DNA of 64,000 nucleotides from Prostheceraeus crozeri (lineage: Eukaryota > Platyhelminthes > Polycladida > Euryleptidae): contig CAJQUW010007240.1 in assembly GCA_907163375.1 (NCBI GenBank), positions 620,001 to 684,000 of the forward strand, written 5' to 3'. The notes below the pieces were generated by a model. It was given only the letters and a program-made list of their open reading frames with translations. It was not told the DNA's origin and did no database searches. A program made the translations under genes and the position numbers. This document shows positions 10,400 through 23,773 of the stretch, one piece after another. How positions within the stretch are numbered: position 1 is the stretch's first letter; the number at the start of each line of letters is the position of its first letter.

Positions 10400-10865
10400 A
10401 TATTGTGTGCTCTGAAATACAATGTACCGTGTCCGAGTTCTTAATTACAAGTGACCAATTCTGAAATTGAAATGACGATTGCTTAATTACTTCTGGCGCC
10501 TGAATTATAAATGAAGATCTCTCAATTTGAAATAGCCGATTCTTAAATATAAACTACCAATCGGAAATATAAATAGGACTTTCCAAAATAGAAATCGTCT
10601 TTTCTGGAATTGTTCAATAAATATGATTCAAAATGAATTATAAATGATATAAAGTCTATATCTTTATTGAATATGACATGATCTGAAATCTAAGTGTTGT
10701 AAATGCAAATGATGTTAGCACACAGAAAATCTTTTCTGAAATTTAATTGCTGACAGCAGAAATATAAATGTTTTAACCTGAAACATAAACTTGTAATGCT
10801 GAAATAAATATGTTGGATTCTTGAAAATAAATGTAGAGTTCTATTATTAAAATGTAAATGGTGGA
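10400..10865. repeat. Degenerate minisatellite
   Basis: About 15-18 strongly diverged units of roughly 20-30 bp, each with a core like CTGAAATATAAATG. No coding potential. Confidence 0.5.
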
Positions 10866-11320
10866 AAATCCCAGACTATGTTGCATGCCCGCATGTAAGA
10901 TTAACTGGACATAAATTGAATTCCGTCAGTCTTATCAAGTGCTTGGTTTCTTATTTAGTTGCTGTATTATTCCTTCAAATTCATCACAATTTATCTCTGT
11001 CAGCAAACAAAGATATTGCCAACGCATGCAGCAACTGTACATCTGAAAATGCGTCATTTAAAATCATTTTTAAAGCTAAAGTTATGTTGCAACGATTGCA
11101 TTAGAGAAGCCCTGTGACAAAGAGCGATTACATGGCGATCGCTAGGCCCGATTCGTTCCATCTCTTCCGCTTCATTTGCATCGAATCCATTGCTAGTAGA
11201 ATGGCTTCGAGTACCTGCTTGCCATTTGCAGAAGAATAAAGTCGAAGATCCTCTGCAGCTCCCCTCTTCTCCACATTTCTAAGCTCAACAATCATTGAAT
11301 GGCTGCTGATGGACAGAAGA

Positions 11321-11464
11321 TGACGTCATTATCCGAAAATTTATTCCACGCGCTCTTTTCATTATTGGCACGCGGCACAAAGCGATTCCCGGCCATCGAC
11401 TTTTGAACAATAAAAACGTCGGCGACTTATTAGATCACACCTGACCGCTGTAGAATCAGTAGAG
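11321..11464 (+). promoter_or_regulatory. Candidate promoter and non-coding first exon
   Basis: A full CRE palindrome TGACGTCA (11321-11328), an inverted CCAAT box ATTGG (11364-11368) and a TATA-like AATAAAAA (11409-11416) lie in order. They are followed about 50 bp downstream by AGAG|GTGAGT, a good splice donor (intron from 11465). The patch at 11150-11460 is more GC-rich than its surroundings. The next plus-strand exon with a matching acceptor is the zinc-finger exon at 23237. The link is inferred, not shown. Confidence 0.35.
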
Positions 11465-11465
11465 G

Positions 11466-12599
11466 TGAGTTGTGAAATGGCAACAAATTATCCTTCTCTA
11501 TCCTAGATCAAATCGTTCTCATCCTTCTATTGTGTACATTATCCTAAGTCCTATTATCGCATTAAGTCTTCCACAAGGTTGATAAACAGGCAGAATTATC
11601 ATTTACTTCTTCGTATTAAAACAATAAATTAAAAACTATTTATAATGAAAATGCAATCATTCCTTTCATAATCCGATATTACAGTGATTGTCGTAGAGAG
11701 GAGCATTGAGGTTTTCTTTCAATACATTATTTCTTTTGAAGTACTGCACATGTATTTCATTTACAAATCTTGTAGAGCATATGAGTCAAAATATGCGTCT
11801 AAATACATGCGCCTGCTTATATTTATTAAATTAGACCTAATACAACACTAGCCAGCGCTATTTGAGTGTGCATTCTTGAAGAGCGCAAAAATCAAGACAT
11901 TTTCAGATGATTTTAAGGAATGTCAGAAAATGTACATTTATATTACACAAAAAAGGAAATGGTGTTTAAGAATCAACTATCTCAAATAATGTTTGTTTGT
12001 TTGATATTTCATAGACTTATTAACAAGCCGAAACATTATTCAAATTCCAAATTGAAAATCTAACATGCTTCGTGGTTGCACAGAGAGTTCATACATTTCT
12101 AGTAAACTAGTAAAGTCAGTTGGTATACGGTATATGCGATCTTTCAAGATAAAAATTCGAAATATTTGTGATTTGGGATACTTTGAATTTCTTTACTGTG
12201 AGCATTCTTTGCAAGCGACATTCTTAATAAAGATTCAGCGAAATCGAAACTAATTTTGTTATTTGTGATAATTCATTCAGAAGGTATATTGAAAATACCA
12301 AATGTATCTCGTATGGGTGGCGACAGCGGTGGGAGAACCATCAATAAAGTTAACGCACTTTTCTTTGCAGGCCAGGTTTTTTAACAGGCAGTGTTTTCAC
12401 AAGCTGGCGTCTTCGGTCAGTTTTTCAATTTAGCACAAATAGTATAGACAAATTAGCTTTTTGAACAAATTGAGAACATGATATCTTCTCGAATGCATTG
12501 GAAATGTTAAATTAGCAATAACTTGAATTCTAATTTCAATATTGATAAGATAAACAACTTCTATAGAGTTTACAAGCAGGAAGCATATCAAAAACTACT
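11466..12599. other. No feature seen
   Basis: AT-rich non-coding sequence. Short ORFs (for example at 12065-12253) have no recognisable composition or motif. Confidence 0.5.
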
Positions 12600-12768
12600 A
12601 AAGTAATTAAAGGTCGTCGATGTAATGATGTTCAAAGTTAAAACTTGTAAAATGACAGATCTTCTTATAATAAGAGATTACTTAGCTCTTATAAGATCGA
12701 CGAAGATCTGTCATTTTACAAGTTTTAACTTTGAACATCAGTACATCGATGACCTTAAATTACTTTGG
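12600..12768. repeat. Long hairpin (about 68-bp arms)
   Basis: Arms 12600-12667 and 12701-12768 pair with few mismatches, and the loop itself contains ATAAGAG/CTCTTAT, so the whole 169 nt can fold as one rod. The ORF across it is only a reading of the palindrome. It could be a MITE or a small-RNA hairpin precursor. Confidence 0.7.
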
Positions 12769-15180
12769 GAGCCTTTGCTACGCTTTTTCATAAGAAAATC
12801 ATTATGATCTCCCTCGTTTGGTCAGTTGCGTTTGGAACTTCTACAGTCTGTACCAAACTTAGGAATTAGTCAGTTCCTAGAGGTGGTCCAAGAAACCAAT
12901 TATGTCGTTTTATTCATTCCGCAACATTTGTTTGCTCGATAGGACTTCTCTAATAGTCTGCAAGATAATTCAAGGAATGGGACATGCTGAATTCAGTAGA
13001 CATGTAAGCATTCAGTAGACTCTCTTTGACACACGCTGAAATATCTTTTTGAATAACAGGCTATGTGAGATCTTGTAAAATTAGAAATAACATGTTACTC
13101 AATGCAATATTCGTCGCATTTCTTAATGATAGGTCACTACATTTTCCTTCCGTCATTACTCGTGAGCTATTAGCGTCAGCTTTGAGAAGTTCGTATTCGT
13201 CTGTTAGATTGCAGGTAGAACAGCCCTACATCGATAGAATTATTAAAATAGCATGTTAATAATGATATATTGAAGTCCCTTACTGTATTAACCTAAAGAA
13301 CAAAATTCCCAAAAAAGCGATGTAGCTGTGATATGAAAGCTGAGGGCCGATCGCATACATTTTCTGATCAGCTCTCGATTGTCAGAAATCTCATTATTAT
13401 AGTTACTATACAATAAAATAATGAGCGCGCGGAACATCTATTCAACACAAATGAAATCCATAAATAAACTAACTTGAGAGCAATAACTAAAATGTCTCAA
13501 ATTCTAGCGACATACGCGTAAACATAATACGTAAATTCCATCTTTGTCTACGTACATTTACGGTCGCACATATCCATAGAATAAGTCTACTACCAACCTG
13601 AAACACGAACTGCTGCGTATGTATGTCACTATTTGCACCATTAACAATTATGATAGGTTTGAGCTTCAATTTACTATTGATATGCCATTGCGTGTTTTGC
13701 AGACATCATTCTACTGTAGTATTCCAGTATAATGCATGCACGCATTATAGCAATATGCAACGATTAGGTTGCAAAACTTTCTTAAAGTAGCTATCTAGAA
13801 TCTTACGAAAATGGAAGGAAGTCTAGGAGTTATTGCAGATCCTTTCATTTTATATAGGTTAAGTTATAGTTTAAAAGAAGGATTGAGTACGTCTACATGC
13901 ATGTCACAAGCGTCCATAGTGTAATTGTCCACTAGGACAATTCTATATTATTTTGTTGATTATGTCATGAATAAAATAGCCGCATTTGTAACAAAAACTT
14001 ATTTGTTATGATGCGCAAATGTGACGTGCACTTTGTTCACATGTTCCCTTACAATAAATGATACAGCTTCGTCTTAGATGTCAGTAGTGCTTGGATCTAA
14101 AGTTATTCGCGTTGCAGAGCTGGAACCGTCCGCCGCCTTGGCCGCAAATTTTGAAGACCGGTCGGCGGCAGGCCGGCTTATCATTACTCCGGCCGCTTGA
14201 TTTAATTAGACCCATGTCGACCGCTGACGACATTCAGTCGAGAATAAATTGCTTAGTCAATCATTGCAACATTTAGAGCATGTAGATGTAACATCATTTT
14301 AGAGCATCTACATGTATACATAAATATTGCGAACTGTTCTTTGAACAGTTAAAAAAATGATGACCGGCAACTTACACATGTCATTCAAACTTTGATGATG
14401 TAGTTTCCAGAATCCTATATTCTTTCCTGTGTGAATTTTGGAAGCATTGTGTATTCCTCAGCCTATCTATTGTAAAATTATTCCAGATCTTGAATAATTT
14501 CACTACATGGGATAGTTTATATAACACGTGGAGCTTAGAGATGCGATGAATAATGGATTTCAATGCAACCTGAGGGCTTACTACCCAAACATTTGACATT
14601 GGATCGTGGATAATTTTTTGATAAGTTAACGGTATGCGATAAATTTTGATTGACGTTGTACAGGGACACTCGCTTAAATGAAAAATTGATAAGTTTAGTG
14701 AGCTCATTTTTCCAGACTCCTATACGTCAGCTCGCGGTGATCAATGTAATGATCTGAATTTATTTAAACTGTATTGTATTGTACAAAACATTTCGTTACA
14801 TAAGCTCTAAGTCAGCGATCAAATTGTTCATCTCAGAACTTTTATCGTTAGAGAAACCTTTATTTTATTGGAACTTGGATATGTTGACCGCTCAAAGCCT
14901 TCTTGTGGAGGCGGAATGCAGATATACGGATGTATTATTATCGTATCAATGTTATTATGTCATTGCCTGTTTGGGTCATTATTTTGATTATCTGTTTTCA
15001 ATTTGCTTGTGTTTTATTGACTTTGAAAATGTAGTTAACATCACTACAAATTTTAAAGAAGACCTACAACTCATTGGATGAGTAAATAGGTTATTACGCG
15101 TGTCACTGCTTGTCAGACAAAACATATTATCAAAGTGCGAATATTTGCATTGTATGATATGGCATTGTAATTAATAGTAA
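12769..15180. other. No gene seen; GC-rich patch at 14100-14220
   Basis: AT-rich sequence without convincing coding regions. A GC-rich patch with repeated CCGGC/GCCGG words at 14118-14210 resembles similar patches at 2497-2575 and 15520-15600 and is probably of MITE origin. Confidence 0.45.
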
Positions 15181-15183
15181 CTC

Positions 15184-15425
15184 TTGCTTATCCGGAGTAC
15201 CGGGTGGCCTACCACTCATGCATTTCATGTATGGTTTAACGTCACCACTCCACCTTTCTGGGGGCTTAGACGGTGCTGACATAGTCAGACTTTAATGTGG
15301 ATCGTTGTGATCTTTTAGTGCGGATGCCCTTCCTGACGACTTCCAATGACACTTTCGGACTCCACCGTGGACCGGAAGATCACTAGGCCAAGCACTCAAC
15401 CGCTGTGCCACGGAGACCATTTCAT
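15184..15425 (-). mobile_element. Probable tRNA-derived SINE
   Basis: Read on the minus strand, the head GTCTCCGTGGCACAGCGGTT is a pol III A-box-like start. It is followed by a tRNA-like segment with a weak B-box and a unique body. The direction and bounds are approximate. Confidence 0.5.
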
Positions 15426-15493
15426 GTATGCTACATGAAATTGAATAATGTCTAATGGCATAACTTGGCCAAATAGTGTCTGACGATCAAAGC

Positions 15494-15610
15494 CTTAACC
15501 AACCGGTCCAGCGATGCCAGCTACCGGTCCATCTCCGACCGGCCGGTTTTGAATGCGCCGACTTCTCTGAACGCCGGCCACGGCCGCCTAAACCCCGGTT
15601 GGTTGCAACC
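15494..15610. repeat. GC-rich MITE-like palindrome
   Basis: Ends AACCAACCGG and CCGGTTGGTT are inverted; the interior is rich in CCGGCCGG-type words in an otherwise AT-rich region. Confidence 0.4.
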
Positions 15611-18600
15611 CTGCCGCATTGCATACTTTGAAGATAGGCTACAATACAATGTGTTTGAAATGAGCGAAAGTGTGACAATTCTAAATTGGCACTTTATTCT
15701 AAATTTTCAAATTAATTTTTCAGGAAGTATATAATTCAATTATGTATACTGTTCAGTCGATGGCTTTTTTAATTAAATTAAAAAAGCCAAAATTTTTTTA
15801 ATTTTTCTAAATGGCTAAATTTAATCATAATTATCGGAAATGATATTTTCTTTTGTGAATTAGTATGGGTTTGCAGTAGCAGAGAGGGAAAATCTAAAAT
15901 ATAACTAACTTGCGTTAAATGTCAATGGGTAATCACTGATAAGTTTGAAAATGGATATCATGGCAGCCTGAATTAAGGGAATTATTGGTCTTGGATCAGG
16001 GAGGTTCGCTCAAGATTGAATCTGTCAGTCATGTACACAATGCCAAGATTTGACTCTACTTGCCCAACTCTACAAGTTCACATTTGTCCACTTTTTCAAT
16101 TATTCAATTATCCATGCTACCCCACGTGTCGCCAACCATGGGTGTCACTGTCTCGTGTCCATTGAAAAAGGACATCAAAGGTTGTTGGTGATGTTTTTTA
16201 AAAAAAAAACTCTTCAAATTCCTAACCTTGCACTGATGGTTTACAATAATACATCTACCGGTGGGTTCAGAATAATCATACTTCACTTACACATCTTCTT
16301 GAATGCAAATGTTTCATCGTCGGATTTTGGCACAAGCTAATAGGAGGAACTTCATTCGAAAAGTTATACAAAGCATTGTCATATTGCTCACATTCATGAT
16401 GTCTCATGCTGTATTTTCTAGTTTTGGACCCACAGCTTGTATGGCTTTTATCATTTTTGTGCAGATCTATTCTCGCTCCAAGTTCATTCAATCTCATGCG
16501 CTCAGTAACGTTGTGGAATGGGCGCCTGGGGGCGCACCCAAATGTTTTGAGCATCCAAAATTATGCTCCTGCATTCACCTTTACCGCTGAACGTAATGGA
16601 TGAATCTACAATTTTTCAGTTGCTAATCTTAATGTTGGATGCAAAACATGATAATTGATTCAAATTTACATTTATGGATCAACTCGTAATATAGAAAAAC
16701 AAGCTCGAATTTTAGAATAACTTCAATAAGCTTGAATTTTTATATGAACGACATTGCGATTATTGCAAGTAACTTCCTTCGGAAGCTTGATCGCCGGCAC
16801 CCCAGAAATTCTTATTAAAATATACCAGTGTGTTAGCCAGTTGTGAGAGTGATTGCTGCAAACAATTCCTTCTTGAGCTCCTGGGCACCCCCATTATCTT
16901 TATTGACGCCTTCAAACTTTCGGCTTAAACTTCAAGCTTAAGCAGATTTTTCATCTTTAAAGTGTTTACATGTACGATCAATAAGTGTTTACATGTACAA
17001 CCGGATCACATTTTCATGCATTTTGCAATGTAAATATAGATGATACACGTAAATTCGTGTAAATGCATGAGTTACAGCACAGTGTAAGTTTGCAATCTTC
17101 ATGACATGCTTCAAATCTAGTAAGAGTAATTTCACAATTTTTTCTTGTTTAAGCTTGGTTGATTTAGCGATTGCCAAATCATCTCATCATTCCGTGATAA
17201 GTTCCAAGCAATCTCTCCTGCTCCTACCTTTGCACCAATTATGAGTTTTTATTATCTTGTAAAATTGGTGATATCACAATTGTCTACATGCATTGCATAA
17301 TCAGTTCAATTTTTGCATAGTCAATCGTGGAATTTTGCTTTCTTTTGAAGTATTTGCATGCGGCGTCGATATTTTCACATGTTGTTACAACTTATTTAAT
17401 TAAGGCATATCTGTACATGCAATAGCATTTGGCATTGAGCAAATATGTAGTAGGTAGAGTGTCGACTCAAAAAATGTCAGCATACAGTGACAATTTTTAT
17501 ATCAAAAGATTCAGTTTTTGGCGAAGATAAGGTTTTCTGTTGTCTGAAAGAATGTTTGATCTATTTTCAAAAAGCAAAATTTTTGCAAATTATTCCTGTG
17601 TTTGCATACTAGCGATTTGGTACTTCAGACTTTAAGTACTATGAAGCTGATTAGATATCAAAAAGAATGGAAATTTAACAACAAGTGTCCCAATAAAACG
17701 GAAATTGCGCTGATTATCAAGGAAATTCATGAACCGCTCTACAACGCACGCAAGTCTTCATACAAAAGTTAAGATCTCATTCTGCTTCTTTACTCAAATT
17801 TCAAGCTTGCTAACTTAGTAGATCTAATTCATGCATCATCTTGTCCAAATTATTAGATGCATCCTATACGGTCTGTAGAAATCACTGTGTGAAATTGAGT
17901 TATAAATGGTTAGAATGATAATACTCTATGCAGTTAGAATTCGACTATTCATATTTAATTGTGAATTGATGCAGTTTTCGCAGTTATACAATTTTATGAT
18001 TCGCCAGATTAAGCTTCATTTCTTATCTGAATCTGAATAGTATTGAAAAGCATTTACATCCTTCAAGTTACTGGTAATCATTGTCTTTGATTGTGATATT
18101 TTGGTCTTCGCTTTGATATTTTGCTTTTACGCACAATGATTTAAGTGATTAATAGTTTTTCAAGTGTGCTGTATACTGCAAAAATAGAAATTTAGGACTT
18201 TGAAACAAAGCTTAATTACTTTTCCATTATTTGAATTTGGTGTGCTGCCTAAACAGATTTTTTATCCTGTATGTGCATAAGTGTTTATTTGCATGTTTGA
18301 TCAATCGGATCACAATTATGCTATTAAATTAAAGCACAAATTTAAATATTATGTTTTGTCAAATTTTGTCCCTCTTTCTCATTTTTTTTATTTATTTGAA
18401 AATATATTTCTGAATCTTTTCTCACAACATGCTGGTGCATCAATTGAAAATAAAAGTAACGATTGTTCTGTAGACCCTCACAGACGATGATCTTCAGCAA
18501 GGCCTAGTCTAGTGATGTCAACAACTTGGCGCCCCGAAGTTTTTTGGTTGCAACGCCGCCTCTGCATGCGCCTCTGCATCCGCCTCTGCATACACATATA

Positions 18601-21352
18601 GCTTCGATATTAGCTTCAGATATAAGTAACACAAAATCCGAAAATTATATTTCTAATTCTTTTCGGAATTATCTGCCCATTTATTAGAGTCAAAACCACC
18701 TTGCAAATAATGTTATGAAAATCATGTTAATATATTGACTCATATTCAATTAGTTTTTTCTTAGAAAATGTGCCACTCACAACAGTCTCAATAAATTGTG
18801 CAATGTACATCATAGAAGAGGCATTAATTACTCTCATATAATCAAGTTTATTTTAGTGTACAATGTACATAGAATTGAAGCTCGCATGCAGTCAAAGTGG
18901 CATGATGAAGAGTTAGATATCCTATATGGTACTTATTACGCTTGATTTTAATCACACACTAAGTTTACTTTGTGATTGTTAAGAACCTTATGAAGTAGAA
19001 AAACGATACGTGAATGAAAAGCATGCTATCTTCGCATAAATGGCATATTCAATTCATCCACAAATAGCCAAGTTAGGTAAGCCAGAACAGATAAAGACGA
19101 TACAGATTTCGATGCTATGAATTCATGGTTTGAGGTCCGAGACCTACACGGTGAACATGAGATGAAGCAGGAAGAGCTCGCCAATCACGGGACTCAGCCA
19201 ATCAATTTGGTAATTAAATACATTGAAGACATCGTCAATATGACAGACATCAGGTGAGTCCAGTGATGCAGATAATAAACTAGAGTCACACCAGAAGACA
19301 TCTCAGAACTCGGAGGATTTAGAGGAAAGAAGAGGCATGGATACAGAGATACTCAAGAGAAATGCATGACACAGATGGCTGCATGTGTGAGAATTGTGTT
19401 GGATCCTCAGCGGCTCAGCAAAGGGACTCAGAACAAACAGAGACAGCTCTGAGCTCCCACATGTTGCGCAATTTGCGGAGAGATTAATGAATATTGCACA
19501 CGAGGCCTCTAAATTCAATTAGACGCTCGAAGATCAAGCAGTGTAGCATATGGACGAGTCAGCACATCAAATATGCAGCGTTAGCTACTGGCTGATAGGA
19601 TAATTAATGAGCAGCCGTTTTTCTTGATTGCACACCCCCGTCGTACAATTCCACCCAAAATCACAACTGGTCACCGACCTACACCAAACATCTCCCTACG
19701 GAATGAGAGAAGCCGACAGAGATGAGTGTGAGATGCAGGAAAGTGGTGAATTACGAAATGCTAGAGAGGAAATGAGATTGACTTTCTCCTCCTTCACATT
19801 CCACCTTCCATCCTCCATCCTCACAAGTTCGTATTCTTGAATATTGATTCAGAGGGCGATGAAAATTTCTAAAAATTTCTAATTTTTTACTAAGATTTCA
19901 CCCATATTGTTTCCCCAAGTATGAACATAAAGATGATGTTTTCATTGATATGAAAAACAGATTACTTCCCACAAAGCTTCCTTGATCACACAGGAAGCTT
20001 TGTGGACTAAGAAATTTTCCTCGTGCAACAAAGTGAAGTTCTCAGTAGGTGACTGTTGGGAGCTTTAGGTTTTGTATCTTTATTGTTATTAGTGTAGGCT
20101 TGTGTCTTTTATTCTCTGACATTCCGTCCAGTGTTATCTTGATTACTTTTCTTTACTCTGTATGATCATTCTTGATATGTCCTCCATACTACTACTAGTC
20201 GTATTTCCGATATCTTTGGTATTCATGTCAGTTAACACTCTGTCTACGCTTCTCTTTGAATGTCTGAACTGTAATGATCGATGACATGATTCGCTGTGTG
20301 TCTCATTCGCATGATGATGTCCACCGAGGGTAGGACGAAAGATCTCCGACAGAAGAACTAGTTTGTTGTTTTTTCTGGCTAAATTGGCAACATCAGCCAT
20401 TATGGGTTTTCCTCAACATAAAACAAGTACATCTAGCCCGTTGTTCCAAACAAAAAATATGTCTATCACCATAAAAAGGTCACATTCTTGTAAATGAAAT
20501 TTTGTGCCAATTGGATAACTACTTTGAGAACTAAAGGCGCTATTGTGATTGATCTCTGCTGATCAGATATAGCCTGAGTGGTGGTAACATTTTCAGGTGA
20601 TGCGCGACGATTTTTCGCGGTGATTTTTAAAACATCTGAATAAACCGGACTTGGTGATGAAAATGATTAGTAGGATCCTCAGAAATCGTGGAATAATTTC
20701 AATTCACAGATGGTGAGATAGACAAGGCAGCACACCCGCACACGTTAGAAAGACATTCATTTTTCTGAACCTTTCATATTTACCTTGCACTTCAAACTAA
20801 AAATTTCTTATTCAGTAAGCAGCCTACTTGAGGAAATTAGATAAAATTTTCTGCGTCAAGAGAAAATAACCTCAGCTATAAGCTTTCGAAATCCTTTGAT
20901 ATTCACTCTCGCACGTTTAGGCAGATTTTATTCGGCTTATCGAATTGACCGAAATTCAATAAATCCGCAATTTATTTACGGACTTTGCCTATCGAATACT
21001 AATTAAGGACTTTGATGCTGATTATGGTGACCATAGTTTTTTCTCATCTTAAAAGCGTCTGACAGATTTCCAAGCTATTATTCTAGAAAGTTGTAAAAAC
21101 TAAAGATTCAAGTAAAGAACCAAGGAAACTAATCAAGTCAAGAGCAGCGCGGTTAAAAAAATCGAATGTAAAAAGCCACTCTACAGATATAAGTAAAGTC
21201 TTCATTATGAAATAATTTGTGAAAAACCAAAAAGTCTCGTGTGTAAAGAGCTTCGAACAACCCAGAAATTATTATTAATTCATAAAGTAAGAATATAGCA
21301 CAGTTTTGCGAAAATATGCCTTGCTTCGACATTTGATGAGACATGAAAATTT
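15611..21352. other. Long gene-free stretch
   Basis: No convincing exon, RNA gene or transposon identified. Overlapping short ORFs at 16050-16600, 19300-19840 and 20143-20400 on both strands have no recognisable domain. A 12-bp repeat (GCCTCTGCATCC-like, three units) is at 18555-18590. Confidence 0.45.
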
Positions 21353-21399
21353 TGGGAAACCCAAGTTTCTGGTGGTAGGTCTTAAATAACCTCTATTTT

Positions 21400-21456
21400 T
21401 TTATCTTACGATATATTTCAACCGTATGTCCAAGGTTATCTTCAGATTGTGATAAA
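21400..21456 (-). ncRNA. Hammerhead ribozyme motif
   Basis: On the minus strand: TTTATC (outer stem I), CTGAAGA core, AACC/GGTT stem II, GAAA, short AT/AT stem III with a two-base loop, cleavable ATC, then GATAAA closing stem I after an internal loop. Every conserved core base is present. Confidence 0.6.
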
Positions 21457-21749
21457 CAGAGGTTGCAAATTTTAACAAATATGTACAAATATCGGTGGCA
21501 AGAGATGTGGAATAATTTTGGGTCATGTTTCTTCTTCTGTTTGATGACTTTGGACCTTGATATAAAATCGTTGGAATAGCCATTTGTTTTTAATTTTTCA
21601 TCAAAATCTTTCTGATGTTTTTCGTTGATGACTGGATTGGAGCAACGCTCACTTATGTGATTTCTCTCATTATTCTGTGTACTTTTTGAAGCGTTTCATC
21701 TCCTAGACCATTGATATTTGTACATATTTGTAAAAATTTGAAATCTCTG

Positions 21750-21806
21750 TTTATCACAACCTGAAGATGAACTTAGACATAAGGTTGAAATATATCGTAA
21801 GATAAA
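21750..21806 (+). ncRNA. Hammerhead ribozyme motif, inverted partner
   Basis: Plus-strand counterpart of 21400-21456: TTTATC, CTGAAGA (21761-21767), stem II AACTT/AGGTT, GAAA (21787-21790), TATATC with predicted cleavage after 21796, then GATAAA. Stem I closes across an internal loop as in natural type I hammerheads. The two copies differ in stem II bases yet keep pairing. Confidence 0.62.
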
Positions 21807-21864
21807 AAAATAGAAATTATTTAAGACCTACCACCAGAAACTTGACTTTCCCAATTTTTTTGTA

Positions 21865-23236
21865 TCACATGTAGTGCAGTTTGTTTGATAGCAACTGTGT
21901 GTTGTGCTACAAGTTGTCGTGTTACTCCATGCCTTGGTTGACCCCATTATCGACGTCATGTTGCTCGGTTTGGATCTTTGTTGGACAGCAGTTTCAGCTT
22001 GTCCTGTCGTCACAGCGGATTGCCAGTCGTCCAGTCGTCCTGGTCATTTCTGGTTCGTCCTCCGTCTCCAACTCAACGATCCTATCCTCTCGGAATAGAC
22101 TCGACTACTAAACTTTAAAATCTGATCACGATATGTAACTTTCATGCATGCTTGAAGCTTTCGGGCGCTCCCGTTTCTTAATTGGTTCAAACAAAGCCGG
22201 AGGTCGAAGGAAACTACAGTGGAGGAAACGATTGGGAATCTGGAACTCTTTCATATCCTCGCCCGATGCTGGTTGAGATCCTCTCGGCCCGTACCTGGTG
22301 CAAAAAACCATGATAGTCACAAATCCTCACAATATTGAGATATGCTCCCAAATGCGACAGTTAAATGTTCTAGCATGAAAGTGCTAACGAAGTTTGTTAA
22401 GTTCTAGTTTGTTAAAAGCTACGCTTGATATGAAATTTCTGCAGGTTTCATTTGTAATTTGCTTTGATTTGAACAAAAATTAGTACAAAAATATGCTCAT
22501 TATATTCATCATTATTCACACATCTTAAAATTCTATGAAAATCGAAGTGTCAATGCTCCACAAAACAAAGACAAAATTAATGCACCTTCTAGTAAAGAAA
22601 ACTGAAACATACCCCAGAAGCATGCTCCAATTCTATAGGTTTGATGAGACAAACGTGAATTTGAATAATCCAAACGTAGCATACCAAATACAAAGCATAG
22701 CAGAACCACAGCCCATGTAACATCGAAGAAAGTGCATCAACAGCATCCATGAATTACACAGTATATAATTTACTAAATAAAGTAGGCCTATTTTAGACTA
22801 CATAAAGTCAGCACGCAAAAATATTGAAGCCTACCTTACAGTAATCTGAAATGGCTTTAGCTTAATCCATCTCCTGCAAAGATAAATTTTACAACATGCA
22901 GCTGCAAACCAATGTATCTGATAAGCGTCCTAGTTTCATGTGCTTGTGAATGTCACTCAACAACTTGTTGAGACAGCCTACAATAGTGCTCATGAGTCGC
23001 GGAAAATTATCAGAGAACAAGTGTTATAGTCTGCTTCTTGAGACATACGAGTATATAAAAATTCTGTGTTTCGGTTCTACTTTGTGGATGAAAGGAAATT
23101 ACGCAAGAAAAAAATTGATCTGGAATTTTGAATCGGCAACTTGGAGTGTAATGTAGGCTGTAATTCACATTGGTCCGAAAACATTGAATACACATTTGAG
23201 AAACGTGGTTAGTATTATTACTTTTATTCATTTCAG
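21865..23236. other. No gene seen; ends in a splice acceptor
   Basis: Non-coding. The last bases before 23237 (TTTTATTCATTTCAG) form a good pyrimidine tract and acceptor, so an upstream exon probably exists. Confidence 0.5.
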
Positions 23237-23773
23237 ATGAGTTTTAACTCCCCACGGCGCTTGGTGCCTCCACAAGTTCCAGCATTTCCTTTACCGTTTT
23301 TACCAATATCACCGGCAGCTCCACGACCCTCCGGCATGGGCTTGTTAACTCCTCCCGATTCAGAGCCCGCTGCAGACATGCGACCTCGAACCAAAATCGG
23401 ATTTCGTATCGAAGACCTCATCAGTGATGCATCAGAACCACCCAAAGAGTCACAAAGTCCCCTGACTCCAGCCTATACTGATCCAAATTTATATCAACTT
23501 ATTCTGAACAGCGTACCTCCTCCAGCGGGTCTTCTTTGGCCCTCAACTCTGTCCCCGCAGAGCTCATTCGTTTCTACACAAAATCACGCGTTACACGCAT
23601 TCTCCAATGCTTCTATTGGATCAATACCTGTACCACAAACATCGCGTATAACAGCAGCATTCCCAAATGGAAGACGTGCAGCCAACCCAAACAAACCTCC
23701 TCCAACAAAAAAATACAAGTGTGATGTCTGTGGTAAAGCCTTCTCCCGCAGTAATACATTAGTCACTCACAAG
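23237..23773 (+). CDS. C2H2 zinc-finger transcription factor, exon with start codon
   Basis: Encodes residues 1-179 of a probable nuclear DNA-binding regulator. The N-terminal part is rich in P and S and carries GFRIEDLI (F56-I62), which fits the eh1-type FxIxxLI motif used to recruit Groucho co-repressors; that role is inferred. The exon ends inside finger 1 (YKCDVCGKAFSRSNTLVTHK, C162, C165, H178) at a phase-0 donor AAG|GTAAGT. The ATG is the first codon after a splice acceptor (TTTCAG|ATG), so the 5' UTR is probably on an earlier exon, perhaps at 11.4 kb. A stop lies in frame just upstream (23210-23212). Finger spacing resembles Fez-type factors, but the family is not certain. The largest real host gene in the window. 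Confidence 0.85.

Larger units (their letters stand above)
21353..21860. mobile_element. PLE terminal repeat palindrome with two hammerheads
   Basis: Arms 21353-21506 and 21704-21860 are inverted copies (AAGTTTCTGGTGGTAGGTCT outermost) around a roughly 200-bp centre. Each arm contains a hammerhead-like motif. This fits the inverted pseudo-LTR arrangement seen in Penelope-like elements; no ORF remains. Confidence 0.65.

Noticed and set aside
12625-12807. 60-residue ORF
   Set aside because: Lies across a palindrome; the coding reading is a by-product.
14381-14707. 108-residue minus-strand ORF as a LINE C-terminus
   Set aside because: No convincing conserved block; composition resembles background.
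16050-16603. Overlapping ORFs on both strands
   Set aside because: Neither strand gives a recognisable domain or splice-bounded exon.
20143-20400. 85-residue minus-strand ORF
   Set aside because: Not recognised; no splice sites, promoter or neighbours to support a gene.
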